A DNA stretch of 64,000 bases from the NCBI GenBank assembly GCA_949318235.1, contig OX439133.1:7924637-7988636 (forward strand), in the 5' to 3' direction. The stretch is from Ecdyonurus torrentis (Eukaryota > Arthropoda > Insecta > Ephemeroptera > Heptageniidae). Positions 1 to 12,545 of the stretch are shown piece after piece (position 1 is the first letter of the stretch; each line of letters starts with the position of its first letter). The notes under the pieces are model-generated. The model worked only from the letters and a program-made list of their open reading frames with translations, was not told where the DNA came from and made no database searches. The position numbers and the translations under genes were made by a program.

Positions 1-169
1 AGTTTTTTCCACTTTTTTTTTAAAATCATTTCTTGTAATAATTTGTCACTATAAGTTTGTTTGTTTTTCTTTCTTTTACGTAATAAATTTTAAATTTGAA
101 ACTACAAACAATGTAACTAAGATTAAAATTAATATTATTTGTTGCTTTGTACAAGAAGAAAATTATATT
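1..169. other. A+T-rich DNA, no recognisable feature
   Basis: T-rich sequence at the window edge. I see no open frame, repeat end or RNA gene. It may be the tail of a satellite I monomer, but the characteristic phrases are absent. Confidence 0.5.
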
Positions 170-485
170 TTAAGGTTTGTATTTAGATGGCTTGTATCTC
201 AAAATCTACCAAATGGTACCATTTGAAAGCCAATAGTTTAATAGTTAACTATTTAATCAAATTTTCAGAACCCGTGATCATCAGATAAGAGAGAAAATAA
301 TTTATTGAAATTGACGTGACCTTTTATAAAACTAAAACTTCAAAAAATTATTATTAAAAATCTAGCATAGTACCACCCAATTTTTTCAGATTTTTTAAGA
401 TACCATTGTGGAAAATTTCAACTTCTTTTTTCTTTACAACTTTTTAGTCAAATCCCGGAATTTCTCAACTACAAATTTAATTTAA
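170..485 (-). mobile_element. Family E TTAA MITE (copy E1)
   Basis: It begins with TTAAGGTTTGTATTTAGATG and runs through 'cccgtgatcatcagataaga' to 'agtcaaatcccgg', the block order seen in the other family E copies. There is no coding capacity. The right end runs directly into family A copy A1, so its terminal TTAA is shared or lost. The orientation is opposite to E2, which is taken as plus. A piggyBac-type TTAA target is an inference from the ends. Confidence 0.6.
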
Positions 486-824
486 GGAATAGACCAGAAG
501 AAAACATAAGCATTGATATCACAAACCACTTGATGGGACTTACATCATATATAAATAACTTTAGTTTGTCTCAAAACCCAACCGTAACTCTGTAGCATTG
601 ATCAAACAATTTCAATTTATGCAACCCACACAACATTTTTTTTTACTAATTTTTGCCTATTTCTGACGTTAGAAAAATGAATAGTCACTTAAATTGCATA
701 CTTTACAGTATTTTCACGCTCTCTCGTGGGGTTACATTAACATTCTGGTAAAAATTGTTATCGGTTTTAAAGATCCCATTTCATGTTTATTCATTAAAAA
801 GCATAATGTGGTTTATGGCTTTAA
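482..824 (+). mobile_element. Family A TTAA MITE (copy A1)
   Basis: It starts TTAAGGAATAGACCAGAAG and ends 'gtttatggctttaa', so a TTAA stands at both ends. Family blocks appear in order: 'cacttgatgggacttac', 'tttgtctcaaaaccca', a decayed central palindrome (ctgacgttag), 'cacgctctctcgtgggg' and 'aagatcccattt'. There is no ORF. It is a non-autonomous element whose TTAA target resembles piggyBac-type insertion. Confidence 0.8.
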
Positions 825-1180
825 GTTCACTTTTCATCTACAGTACTGTACAATAATATAGTATATTGATAGTTCAATGCTTCACAACTAAGAAGTTATA
901 AGATTTATTTCCAAAAAAGTGAGAACTATTTTAATTTTCGCCTAACATGTTAACACTAAATTTATATTTATTCACTTGTATGAATAACTTATTAAAGTTT
1001 TTTGTAAGGAAAATTACAAAGTATAAAATTAAAAACTAGCAAATGATTATATTTTATCATTTTATACAAAACTAACACTTATAAATCAATAAATAGAAAT
1101 TATTTATAAATAATAATTATAGTTAAAAAACTATATGAGTGCTGTAACGAATTAAAATACAAAATTATATATTGGAATGA

Positions 1181-1512
1181 TTAAAGCCATAGACCACATA
1201 AAATTCAACATGTGTTGTTTAATGAATAAAAACAAATAAGGTGAAAATTTTTAACAGAATGTAAATGTAGCCCTACGAGAGAGCGTGAAACAACTGTAAA
1301 GTATGCAATTTGTATGACTCTTCATGTTTCTGACGTCAGAAATATGCAAATATTATAGTATGAAAATGTTGTGCAGGTTGCATGAATCAAAAAATTTGAA
1401 TCACTGCTACAGAGCTACTGTTGGGTTTTGAAACATACTAAAGTTATTTAAGTCCCATCAAGTGTTTTGTTATATATCATTGCTTATGTTTTCTTCTGGT
1501 CTATTCCTTTAA
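1181..1512 (-). mobile_element. Family A TTAA MITE (copy A2)
   Basis: The reverse orientation of A1: TTAAAGCCATAGACCACA to 'tctggtctattcctttaa'. The central block reads catgtttctgacgtcagaaa. It is inserted in a satellite I monomer. Confidence 0.85.
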
Positions 1513-2423
1513 GTTAAATTTTCATCTAAAATAATATTTTTGAAGTGAGTTTATAATTTCAATGAATTAAGTCTTTTATCATTTTATTTACACAGAAATA
1601 AAAATTATTATTATTGCCTTTTTGTCGATTATGTTAAAAGTAAATTTAAATTTATTCACTTTTATGAGTAATTTATTTCAGTTTTTTGTATGGAAAAAAC
1701 GAAGGATGAAAATTAAATACTTGCAAATGATTCTATTTTAACATTTCAAACAAAATCATGAATTATAAATCAATAAATTAAAAGGATTATATTAATTCTA
1801 TAATTACTGTGAAATGCATTTTTTTTTTTTTTTTTTTTTTTTATAGCAGTGTTTTGCAGTGAGAAAAAGTTAATACAATCTGACCTTTCATAAAATAGGG
1901 GAAGATATATAAAAGAAGAAAATAGATTTTCTTTTTTCTCTCTCTTTAACTTACATTGGATTTAAACTCCAAAATTATATTTTGTAACAACAATTAAGTT
2001 TTATTTCATCTAAATTATAAATACAGTGAATTCATAGTTTCAATGCAAAATTATGTCGGAGCCATGATTTATTTACAGAATATTGGAAATTAATTTAATC
2101 ATATTAAATTATATTAAAATTACATTTAAATTTATTCAATTTGTATTAGTAATTTATTGAAGTATTTTGTAATGAAAAAAAGCAAATTCGAACATTAAAA
2201 ATTTGTAATTGTCAATATTTTAACATTTCAAACAAAACCAGCAATTAAAAATTAATAAATAGAAATAGTTATTAATTCTAGATCTATATGCAAGCTAAAT
2301 TATTATTTTTTTTTTATATCTATTTTTTTTTTTTTGCAGTGTTTTGCAGTGAGAAAAAAATTATAACCAAATTTGAACTTTTATAAAATTGAATTAAACA
2401 AATGAAACGTAAAATATATAACA

Positions 2424-2774
2424 CTAGAAGGTATAGACCGCACATAAATAAACATGTACTTTTTAATCATTAAACACAAAATGGGATCTACACAACTGAT
2501 GATAAATTTTAATGTGGCCCCAGAAGAGAGCGTGAAAAAACTGTGAACTATGCAGTTTGCGTGAAATGAATATTTCTGTTTATGACGTCAGAAATAGGCA
2601 AAAACTAGCATAAAAATGTTGTGCGGGTTGAATAAATCTGATCATCGCATTTTCTGATCAATGCTACGGCGCTACAGTTGGGTTTTAAGAGAAATTAACG
2701 TTATTTCAGTGTAAAGTCCCATCAAGTGTTTTGTGATGTAAATGCTTATGTTTTCATGTTGTCTATGCTTTTAT
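2424..2774 (-). mobile_element. Family A MITE (copy A3), decayed ends
   Basis: It shares 'gtatagaccgcacataaa', 'gagagcgtgaaaa', 'tatgacgtcagaaatagg' and 'gtcccatcaagtgttttgtg' with the family. The TTAA ends have mutated. Its right end (tgtctatgctttta) resembles A13, suggesting a subfamily. Subtracting it makes the satellite I interval 2136-2968 about 481 bp. Confidence 0.75.
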
Positions 2775-3192
2775 AGGAAAAACTATGAATAACGATTTGA
2801 ATTTTTTTTTTTTTTTTTCTTTATTTATTATTATATTTTTTTATTTAAATAGCATTTATAGTGGATTCATAGTTTCTATGCAAAAAGAAGTTTAAGGATA
2901 AAATTTATTTAAGTAAAAGTGAAATTTGTTTTATTTTTTTCAGATTATATTAAAAGCAAATTCAAATTTATTCAATTGTTTGAATAAGTTAACTAACTTA
3001 TTTTGTAGGGAATATATTGTAAGTATAAAATTTAAAAAGTGGTAAATGATAATATTTTACCATTTTAAACAAAACTAGTAATTAAAAATCATTAAATAAA
3101 ACTAATTATATATTCTTCTTTTTTTTTTTTTTTTTTTTTTTTTTCAATAAGAAAAAAGATATTGCAATATCTGACCTTTCATAAAATAGCAT

Positions 3193-3266
3193 TACTATTT
3201 TATGTATGTTTTGTGTATGTATAATACCTAGACCCAATAAAGAACTATTATTATTATTATTATTAT
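3193..3266 (+). mobile_element. Possible 3' stub of a LINE
   Basis: About 74 bp interrupt a satellite I monomer between 'ataaaatagcat' and 'acaacaaaagcg'. The insert ends CCAATAAAGAACTATTATT plus further ATT units. The intact LINE at 42-46.7 kb ends in a similar way (CCAATAAAAGCCGTTAATT plus ATT repeats). This would fit a severely 5'-truncated insertion of a CR1/L2-like element, but the similarity is short. Confidence 0.35.
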
Positions 3267-3744
3267 ACAACAAAAGCGTATAATAATCGTATAGAAAAAA
3301 ACCATGTGAGTAATGATTTAAAATCGAAAATAATTTTTTGGAATAATTATGTTACATTTTCAACTAAATAACATTTATGGTGGATTCAAATTTCAATGCT
3401 TGAAAATGGTGGAAATGCAAACTATTCTCATAAAAGCGAAACTTAGTTTACTTTTTTTGACTTTATTTGCAGTAAATTTAAATTTATTCAATTAGTTGAG
3501 TAATTTATATTAGTTTTTCATATAGGGAAAATATCAAGCATAAAAATTAAAAATTAAAAAATGGTTTTATTTTGTCATTTTAAACAAAATTAAAAATAAA
3601 ATTACAAATCATTAAATAGAAATAATTATAAATTCTATGACTATAGTTTTTTTTTTTTCTTTTTTTCTGCAGTGAGAAACAAAGATAATGCAATTTGACC
3701 TTCATAAAATTGCATTTTACAAATGAAGCGTAAAATAGTTCTAT

Positions 3745-4032
3745 ATTATAGACCGGTTGCACTCATATTTAAGACCCGCCATTTTGTTGGTCAGGAATAC
3801 ATAGGCCAACATAGGAAAACCTTATTTTTTAATAGCAAAAGAAGCTTCAATTCTCAATCAAAACCTTATTTCTAGATCCTAATAAGCTCGAAGAATATGA
3901 GAAAAATTCGTTCAGTTGAAATAACACTTTTTATTTTAAAAATTAGGAGAAATGATGTTTCCCCTATGTTGGACAATGCATTAGACACCACAAATATGGC
4001 GGCAAAGCGCAAGGATATGCAAGGGGTCTTAT
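3745..4032 (+). mobile_element. Family C MITE (copy C1)
   Basis: It starts TATAGACCGGTTGCACTC and ends 'caaggggtctta', giving short inverted ends TAGACC/GGTCT and a probable TA target. Internal landmarks are 'cgccattttgttggtcagga', 'ataagctcgaagaatatgag' and 'aaatatggcggcaaagcgca'. Three other copies lie at 9.05, 17.08 and 55.5 kb. There is no transposase. Confidence 0.8.
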
Positions 4033-4336
4033 ATGTGAGAAACGATTTGAAATGCAAAATTTTATTTTAGATTAATTAAGTTAAATTTTCATATAAACAA
4101 TATTTATAGTGTATTCATAGTTCTCCATGACTGTGATTGATTACGTATTTGCTTTACATAAAAGTGAAAATAATTTACTCTTTTTCCATGTTATCTTAAA
4201 ATTGAATTTAACTTTAATTCAATCGTATGAGCAATTTTAATTAAGTTTTTTGTAAGGAAAAAACAAAGTATAAAAATTTAAAACTCGTAAGTAATAATAT
4301 TTTAATATTTGAAACAAAACCAGCAATTATAAATCA

Positions 4337-4668
4337 TTAAAGTTATAGACCAGAGAAAAACATAAGTATTTATATCACAAAACACATGATGGGACTTACA
4401 TAAAATAACTTTAACCAAACTGCAGCCTCGTAGCAGTAATCAGAATATTCGATTTATGCAAAACGCACAACATTTTCATACTAATTGTTGCATGTTTCTG
4501 ACGTCATAAACATGAATTTTCACGCAAATTGCATACTTTACAGTATTTTCACGTTCTCTCTATGGGGCTACGGTAACATTCTAGTAAAAATTGTCACCAG
4601 TTTTAAAGATTCCATTTTGTGTTTATTCATTAAAAAGCTTATGTTGTTTTATGTGTTCTATGGCTTCA
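4337..4668 (+). mobile_element. Family A MITE (copy A4)
   Basis: TTAAAGTTATAGACCAGAG to 'gtgttctatggcttca'. The central block is catgtttctgacgtcataaa. The right TTAA has mutated. The frame running across 4485-4748 is only MITE sequence and is not a gene. Confidence 0.8.
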
Positions 4669-5065
4669 GGGACATAATATTAAAAACATGTTTTTACGAA
4701 AAATTGGAACTCATTTTACTTTTTCTTTTCGAGTATCTTAAAAATTAATTCAAATTTATTCAATGGTATAATTAATTTCTTAAAGTTTTTTGTGAGGAAA
4801 AAACAAAGTATAACAATTAAAAACTGGCAAATGATATTATTTAAATATTTTAAACAAAATCAATAATTAAATAGAAATTTAATGAAAGTCTTTTTTTTTT
4901 TTTTTTTTTTTGCTTTGTTTAGCAGTACAATTATCATAAAATTGCATCATATACAAAATGAGGCACAAAATAATCATATTTAGAAAAACTATGAGATGAG
5001 TAACGATTTAAACTCGAAAAATTATATTTTGGAATATTAAAGTTAACTTTTTATCCAAATAATAT

Positions 5066-5411
5066 TTAAAGCCATAGATTATATAAAACCATATATGTGC
5101 TTTTCAATGAATAAGCACAAAATGGGATCTTTAAAACTGATGACAATTTTTACCAGAATGTTAATGTAGCCCCACGAGAGAACGTGAAAATACTGTAAAG
5201 TATGCAGTTTGAGTATTCATGTTTATGACGTAAGAAACATGCAAAAATTAGTATGAAAATGTTGTGCAGGTTGCATGAATCAAAAAAAAAAAAATATCAC
5301 TGCTACAGAGCTACAGTTGGGTTTTGAGACAAACTAAAGTTATTTATATAAGTCCCATCAAGTGTTTTGTGATATAAATGCTTATGTTTTTCTCTGGTCT
5401 ATTCCTTTATA
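5066..5411 (-). mobile_element. Family A MITE (copy A5)
   Basis: TTAAAGCCATAGATTATATA to 'tctggtctattccttta'. The centre is catgtttatgacgtaagaaa. It is inserted in satellite I. Confidence 0.8.
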
Positions 5412-5989
5412 ACGGAATCATAGTTTCAATGCAATAAGTCTAACAACGTGGATTAACAATATATTTACATAAAAGTGAAAATTATTTTACATTTTCTAAA
5501 TTAAGTTAAAAGCCAATCTAAGTTTATTCAATCATGAGCAATTTATTTGAGTTTTTTTTTGTATGGAAAATACAGCGTATAAAAATTAAAAACTTGCAAA
5601 TGATAATATTTTACTATTTTAAACAAAACCAGTAATTATAAATCAATAAATATAAATAATTTTAAATTCTATAACTTCATTTTTTTTTTTTTTTTTTTGC
5701 AATTAGAAAAAAAAAAAAAAAAAAAGATAATGTGTAATATCTGATCTTTTATAAAATTGCATTATACAAATGAAGCTTATAAAATAATCCTAGGAAAAAC
5801 CATTGAATTTAGATTCTAGATTCATAGGAACAACTATGAATAACGATTTGAAATCAACGCAGATGATGTAAATAAACTTTATTAGATTTCATCGAGCTAT
5901 GATTATAAAATGCGCATTCAATATTGTATAATTTTTTTAAAATTTTGTATGGTCATTTTGTTTGTACAATGGAGGTAATCGTTTAAAAA

Positions 5990-6172
5990 AATTATTAACA
6001 AAATTTCTGTCTCCAAAAAAGTAAAAGTATCGATGCAGTATTTTTCTTTAAATAATAATAAAATAAAATAATTAAAAAAAAACTGTTTCTCCCCATAAGC
6101 GTAATTAATATTAATTTATTAAATTAGGTGACCCTTATCTTTTCCCGCGCGCTATATACCGATAAGCTCTAT
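5990..6172 (-). mobile_element. Possible tRNA-derived SINE (copy 1)
   Basis: It shares 'ctccccataagcgtaat', 'ttaaattagg' and 'gacccttatcttt', followed by a 'cgctata..ccgataagctct' block, with 20690-20930. Read on minus, the end looks like a tRNA 5' half with an A-box-like stretch (agcttatcggtatatagcgc). No good B box is visible, so the SINE assignment is tentative. Confidence 0.35.
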
Positions 6173-6174
6173 TA

Positions 6175-6517
6175 CTCAAAGGAATAGACCAGAAGAAAAC
6201 AAGAATTTATATCACAAAACACTTGATGGGACTTACAAATTACTTTAGTTTGTCTCAAAACCCAACTGTAGTTCCGTAGCAGTGATCAGAAAATTTCGAC
6301 TTATTCCACTTGCACACATTTTCATACTCGTTTTTGCATGTTTTTGACGACAGAAACATGCAGAAAAGTCACGAAAATTGCATACTTTACAGTATTTTCA
6401 CGTTCTCTCGTGAGGTTACATTAACATTCCGGTAAAAATTGTTATCAGTTTTGAAGATCCCATTTCGTGTTTACTCATTAAAAAGCACATGCTGTTTTAT
6501 GTGGTCTATGGCTTTAA
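6175..6517 (+). mobile_element. Family A MITE (copy A6)
   Basis: The left end is 'tcaaaggaatagaccagaag' (TTAA mutated) and the right end is 'gtggtctatggctttaa'. The centre is catgtttttgacgacagaaa, a decayed palindrome. It abuts the SINE-like segment. Confidence 0.8.
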
Positions 6518-6623
6518 AATTTGTAAATATTGGTGGAATAGACAAAATAAATAGATAAAAAATACTCTCTCTCTCTCCCTCTGTAATCCCAGTTCCAACA
6601 AACAGTTACAACATAAAATATAA

Positions 6624-6648
6624 TTATCCATTATACATTTTCCGGTTC
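6624..6648 (-). CDS. Candidate terminal coding exon (weak)
   Basis: On minus a good acceptor (tcatttgttttag) ends at 6649. From 6648 the frame offers one base that completes the split codon left by the exon at 7527-7423, then N R K M Y N G and a TAA at 6626-6624. The phase match and acceptor make it a possible last exon of the same gene. Eight codons carry little information, though, and the true next exon could lie outside the window. No polyadenylation signal was confirmed. Confidence 0.25.
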
Positions 6649-6691
6649 CTAAAACAAATGACAAATTTAATTCACAATATTCTGCAGTCAT

Positions 6692-7422
6692 TATATTAAC
6701 CTCCCACAGTCAATTTCACGTCTTTTCCTTATCCTATTGTCACTACACTCCACCTAAGGCACCCACTCAGGGTTTTTACTTATGTTGTAAATAGTCAAGA
6801 CGAAAATCTAATAAAAATAATAATAATATACAGTATACATAATTTTGAACATTTTATTAACTAATTCATTTTTAAGAGAGAGAAAAAGACAAGCAAATGC
6901 ATAATAAAATTTAAATAGGTAATATTACACTTTATATGTATCAAAATATATAATCACAAAGAAAAAGAGTTGGTATTAGTTCAATTTTACAACGTTAGTT
7001 TTTTTAATTTTTTATTTTATTTTTAATTTATATATATATTTTTTTTTATGGCGTCAAAATTTTATTTGTTTGCCTCATCATATTGTCATTTACTTCTACA
7101 ATGAATTATAATATTATAATATATATTTTTAATTGAGAGTTAACAGAATTTTTATTTTATTTATTTATTTATTTATTTTTTTTTTTTCAAAAGAGAACAT
7201 TTTCTTTCATCACATCTTCATTTTTTCATTTTTTTTCTTCGCCATGTCCATTATTAAAATTTGAATTTATATTAATATTCATTAACTGGTTTTAAGTGTA
7301 AATTAAGTTTTTCAAGTACAAAAAATTGTTTAACGAAACATTTTTTATTTACCTGAAAAAAAAATGCAAAACTCATGCAAATTTTTTTTTTTTTTTTTTT
7401 TTTTAAATTTTCATCATCTTAC
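6692..7422. other. Intron-like A+T-rich DNA
   Basis: It contains T-runs, a short TTTA run near 7154 and simple A/T sequence. It sits between the candidate exons on the minus strand, and its last bases (7422-7417) are the donor GTAAGA of the exon at 7423-7527. Nothing else was recognised. Confidence 0.45.
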
Positions 7423-7527
7423 CTTGCTAATACATTATCATGTGTCAAACTATATCTCCAATTATTCATATCAGAAGAACAATAATCATCATCAGAGTAA
7501 GCCATGACTGGGGGCTGATATCTTAAT
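7423..7527 (-). CDS. Coding exon 2 of an unrecognised gene
   Basis: A minus-strand exon of 105 bp. It is preceded by a pyrimidine-rich acceptor (gtacttcccctag) and followed by a near-consensus donor (AG|GTAAGA). It contributes one base of a split codon, 34 codons and two bases of the next codon. The peptide begins LRYQPPVMAYSDDDY and ends SLTHDNVLA. The phase exactly fits the exon at 23264-23011, whose donor leaves two bases (CG + A = Arg). An internal ATG (7505) makes an alternative first exon possible, because the frame stays open upstream of the acceptor. I do not recognise the protein family. It lies in a unique patch between satellite and MITE sequence. Confidence 0.6.
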
Positions 7528-7726
7528 CTAGGGGAAGTACCACTGTATAGTATATTCCACTTCATCATAATTGTCTTTAATTACACAAAGTCTTAAAGTC
7601 TCTAATTAAAATTGGACGTTTTTAACACTTATTAGTGAGTGGACTAAATGCCAATTTAAATTTAATGGTCCGTTCACCCTGTGCAATATTTTCAATACGT
7701 AATTAATTATATAGCATTAAACTACA

Positions 7727-8047
7727 TTAAAGGCATAGAACACTTTGAACAAAAAACATGTATAATATCCTAACATACCTAAATATCAACATTGATTTAG
7801 TCGGAGTCATTGATTTCTAATTTATTTTCCATTTACAAAATGTCAGCTGCATGTTTATGACGTCACAGCTTACTAGTCCACGCGCGTGGAAACAGGCAAG
7901 CTGTGACGTCATAAACATGCATCTGACATATTTTAAATGGAAAATAAATTAGAAATCAACGACTTCGGTCAATTAACGTGGATTTTAGGTATATGTTAGA
8001 ATACTACAGTATACGTGTTTTTTGTTCAATGTGTTATATGCCTTTAA
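7727..8047. mobile_element. Palindromic TTAA MITE (family F, copy F1)
   Basis: It starts TTAAAGGCATAGAACAC and ends 'gtgttatatgcctttaa', with TTAA at both ends. The two halves are inverted copies over most of the length; for example 'gcatgtttatgacgtcacagc' (21 bases, left) faces 'gctgtgacgtcataaacatgc' (right). The centre holds 'ccacgcgcgtgg'. There is no ORF. The end motif TTAAAGGCATA is shared with family A and F2. Confidence 0.8.
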
Positions 8048-9052
<1,005 letters not shown>

Positions 9053-9349
9053 ATAGACAGGTTGCACTCATATTTAAGAGCCGCCATTTTGTTGGTCAGG
9101 AATGTACATAGACCAGGATAGGAAAAACATCATTTTTATTATTATTTTTTTTAATAGCAAAAAAAGCTTTAAAGCTCAATCAAAGCCTTATTTCTAGCTC
9201 CTAATAAGCTCGAAGAATATGAGGATAATTCGTTCAGTTGAAATAAACTTTTTTTATGTGAAGAAATTATGAGAAATGATTATGCTGGACAATGTATTAG
9301 GCACCACAAACATGGCGACAAAGTGCAAGGATGTGTAAGGCGTCTGTAG
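9053..9349 (+). mobile_element. Family C MITE (copy C2)
   Basis: 'TATAGACAGGTTGCACTC' to 'gtgtaaggcgtctgta', with the same internal landmarks as C1 (cgccattttgttggtcagga; acatggcgacaaagtgcaag). It lies at the junction where satellite I resumes. Confidence 0.8.
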
Positions 9350-9710
9350 AATAAGAATATATTTTGAATGAATTTAAATTTTCATCTTATTATCTTAATA
9401 TCCTGGTTTGGATGCGTAGTTTCATATCAATTCACCATATGATGGGTACGATTTATTTACATAAAAGTGTACCTTAATTAAATGTTTTCCAGATTATGAT
9501 AAAAGTAATTTCAAATTTATTCGATTCAACGCATACTTTATTTAAGTTTTTGAAGCGAAAAAAAGCAAAGTATAAAAATAACAAACACGTAAAAAATAAT
9601 AGTTTAACATTTTAAACAAAACCAGTATACAATTTTTCAAGGTATTTAATTAGTATAATTTATTTCTCAAATTGAATAATACGTGAATTGTGTGTATAAA
9701 TTTCAAGTGG

Positions 9711-9712
<2 letters not shown>

Positions 9713-9803
<91 letters not shown>
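9713..9803. repeat. (AT)n microsatellite
   Basis: About 91 bp of pure AT dinucleotide inside a satellite I monomer. Confidence 0.95.
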
Positions 9804-9806
<3 letters not shown>

Positions 9807-10481
9807 CTATGAGCATTTTTATATTTGTCGTTTTGAACAAAAATCAAATTATATTTTAAAATACAAATTTAAGTTAAATTTTCCTCTAAATATAATTGCA
9901 TGTATTGTATATGGATGCAGTTTCAACATGCAGAATACCCCTGTGGAAACAATTTATATTAACAAAAGTGAATCTTACTTCATTTGTTTCCAGATAATGT
10001 TAAAATTAATTTAAAATTTATTCGATTGTACGAGTAATTTCTTTTATTTTTCGTAGCGAAAAAAGCAAAGAATAAAAATTAAAAAAGTCATAAGTGATAA
10101 TATTTGAAAATTTTCAACAAAACCTGATGCATTTTTTTTTCAAGATATATTATTATTGTTAAAGCAATTATTATCATAATTTCAATAATTATATAACTAT
10201 GATATTATCATGTTAATTCTTTTGAGTTGAATACATGACTTTTATACATTAATTTCTTGAGAGAAAAAAAAAAGAAAAAAGAAGAGAGAGAGAGAGAGAG
10301 AGAGAGAATTACGAACATTATTAATTACGAAATATCATTTTATCTTAAAGCAATATCTTAAATTTTCATAAACAGTAAATAATAAAGTTGCTCTGAGTTT
10401 CAATGCCAGAAATCATGCAATGAGAGAAAATTTATTTACATAAAAGTAAAACTTAATTTACTCTTTTTTTGTCAGATTTTG

Positions 10482-11089
10482 TTAAAGGCATAATGCACTT
10501 TTTTGAACATCCTTTAGAATAATAGGTTAATAATTTACATACCTTATTATGGCTGAATTAGACATGAACGCGATGATTTTGTATTTATTTTAATTTATTT
10601 TCCATTTGACGGTTGAAATAAAACTTATCTGACGTCACACTGTACTGATGGGGCTGCGAAGTGGTGGGGTGTTTTAAATTTATCACGTGACCAAAGAACT
10701 TGACTGTGATTGGCTGATGAGATGGGCAGGGGGGAACGCCGGGAAAAAGTTTGGTACTTCCCTAAACTATAAAACACTTTGCGCGCAAACACGGAAGTAT
10801 AAAGTTTAGGGAAGTACCAAACTTTTTCCCGGCGTTCCCCCCTGCCCATCTCATCAGCCAATCAAAGTCAAGTTCTTTGGTCACGTGATAAATTTAAAAC
10901 ACCCCACCACTTCGCAGCCCCATCAGTACAGTGTGACGTCAGATAAGTTTTATTTCAACCGTCAAATGGAAAATAAATTAAAATAAATACAAAATCATCG
11001 CGTTCATGTCTAATTCAGCCATAATAAGGTATGTAAATTATTAACCTAGTATTCTAAAGGATGTTCAAAAAAGTGCATTATGCCTTTAA
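10482..11089. mobile_element. Long palindromic TTAA foldback element (family F, copy F2)
   Basis: A 608-bp element with TTAA at both ends (TTAAAGGCATAATGCACTT / AAGTGCATTATGCCTTTAA). The arms of roughly 290 bp are near-perfect inverted copies meeting at a short centre around 'tttgcgcgcaaac' (~10785). I see only a few mismatches, such as tgactgtgatt against the partner of aatcaaagtca. TGACGTCA occurs once in each arm. The open frame across the centre (10625-10861) is a by-product of the palindrome. G+C content is higher than in its surroundings. Confidence 0.85.
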
Positions 11090-11292
11090 CAGTAATTTCA
11101 AATTTATGTAACAGTATGAGCAATTTATTTAAGTTTTTCGCAGGGAAGAAAAGCAAAGTAAAATATTAAAAACTACAAAATAAAAATATTTAGACATTTT
11201 AAACAAAACCAACTGATTAAATTAAAAAAATATATATATTATATAAATTATTTTGCTGTGACTATATATGCAAACCACTTTTTTTTTCCAGC

Positions 11293-11600
11293 AGTGCGTG
11301 TACGCATGACGTCATTCTGAGTGCTTTTCGATGCTCTTCTTGAGCAATGAATAACATTACTCAGCATAGGACAAACGTAGTTTCTGGCTTTTTTCCTTGC
11401 AAAATTAGCTTTATTTTTTAGTCATTCTTATTTTTTTTTGCATACTTGAGGTACTAATTCAACCTGTTAACAACATCAATGCTCTCAAAAAAATTGCGAA
11501 ATATTTTTAAACTGTCAAAATGTCTCATTTTCCCATACTGGCCAATGTTATTTAGTACTCACTTATGACGTCGACTTCAACATGAATGAAAACACCATAA
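11293..11600 (+). mobile_element. Family B MITE (copy B1)
   Basis: It starts 'gtgcgtgtacgcatgacgtc' and ends 'cgacttcaacatgaatgaaaa'-like sequence. Internal landmarks are 'gagcaatgaataacattact', 'cagcataggacaaac', 'aatgctctcaaaaa' and 'cactta'. The outermost bases have decayed. It is inserted in satellite I. Confidence 0.7.
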
Positions 11601-12082
11601 ATATAGGAGCTTAATGATTTTTTTTTTTACTGTTCATAAAATATTTACAAATGAAACATGGAAGAATCCTTATAGGAAAACTTATTTGAGTAACGAATCA
11701 AAATACAAAATTATATTTTGAAACAAAAATTAAGTTAAATTTTCATCTAAATAATATTTATTGTGGCTTCATAGTTTCGATGCCAGACTATCAGGAGGAT
11801 CCAATTTATTATCATAAAAGTAAATTTTATTTCACGATTTTCTAGATTAAATAGAAAGTTGATTTAAATTTATTAAATCGTATGAGCAATTGATTTAGTT
11901 TTGGTAGGGAAAATTTCAAAGTTTAGAAATATAAAATTTGCATATGATAATATTTTAATATTTTAAACAAAACCAATAGTTACAAGTAATTAAATAAAAA
12001 TAACCATAAATTTTACACAGTATAGTACTTTTTTTTTCTTTCCTTTCCAGTGTACTGCTATATTATAGAAGAAGAGATCAAG

Positions 12083-12085
<3 letters not shown>

Positions 12086-12121
<36 letters not shown>
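12086..12121. repeat. (GA)n microsatellite
   Basis: A short pure GA run inside a satellite I monomer, replacing the usual T-run/gcagtgag area. Confidence 0.9.
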
Positions 12122-12124
<3 letters not shown>

Positions 12125-12213
12125 CAATATCTGACCTTTCATAAAATTGAATTATATACAAATGAAACGTAAAATAATCCTACACTGTATAGGAAAAACT
12201 TATGAGTAACGAT

Positions 12214-12545
12214 TTAAGGGAGTAGGGTACTGACGTCGGCCTTTAGACTCCAACTTTTATCGTTAAAAAAATCTGAAATTTTGCACAATGATACTTCAAC
12301 TTGAGACAATTTTAAATACATAAAAATTTTGGGGAGTCACCATGCAAATTAATTTTATATGATTTTTTGAAATTTAAAACCCATAAGCCCTAATGTTTAT
12401 TTCAATATTTTTTTTTTCGGTACGGTCAAACATCTTGAAATTTTTATCACGGCTAGGTGTGACCCTTAGCTACACAATGACACCAAATGTAGACCCAAAA
12501 CACGTCTAGTTTTTGAGATATATGGTCGGTACCCTACTTCCTTAA
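12214..12545 (+). mobile_element. Family D TTAA MITE (copy D1)
   Basis: TTAAGGGAGTAGGGTACTGAC to 'gtcggtaccctacttcctta' plus the last A: long imperfect inverted ends with TTAA targets. The interior is homologous to family E (for example 'tctgaaattttgcacaatga' and 'gatttttttgaaattt'-like blocks), so D and E share ancestry. Removing it restores the satellite I spacing. Confidence 0.85.

Larger units (their letters stand above)
830..5870. repeat. Satellite I tandem array, block 1 (~480-bp monomer)
   Basis: The phrase 'tttattcaattgtatgagtaa' followed by a TTTTTTGTAAGG-like stretch and 'aacaaagtataaaaattaaa' recurs near 968, 1655, 2136, 2968, 3487, 4216, 4755 and 5528. Other monomer landmarks are 'ggattcatagtttcaatgc', a T-run followed by 'gcagtgagaaa', and 'atctgacctttcataaaat'. 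Several spacings, once inserted MITEs are subtracted, return to about 430-480 bp; 4216 to 4755 is shorter and looks truncated. No coding potential was seen. Monomers are clearly diverged, so the array is old. Confidence 0.75.

Noticed and set aside
10625..10861. A 78-codon frame with good composition
   Set aside because: It crosses the centre of palindrome F2 and depends on its symmetry.
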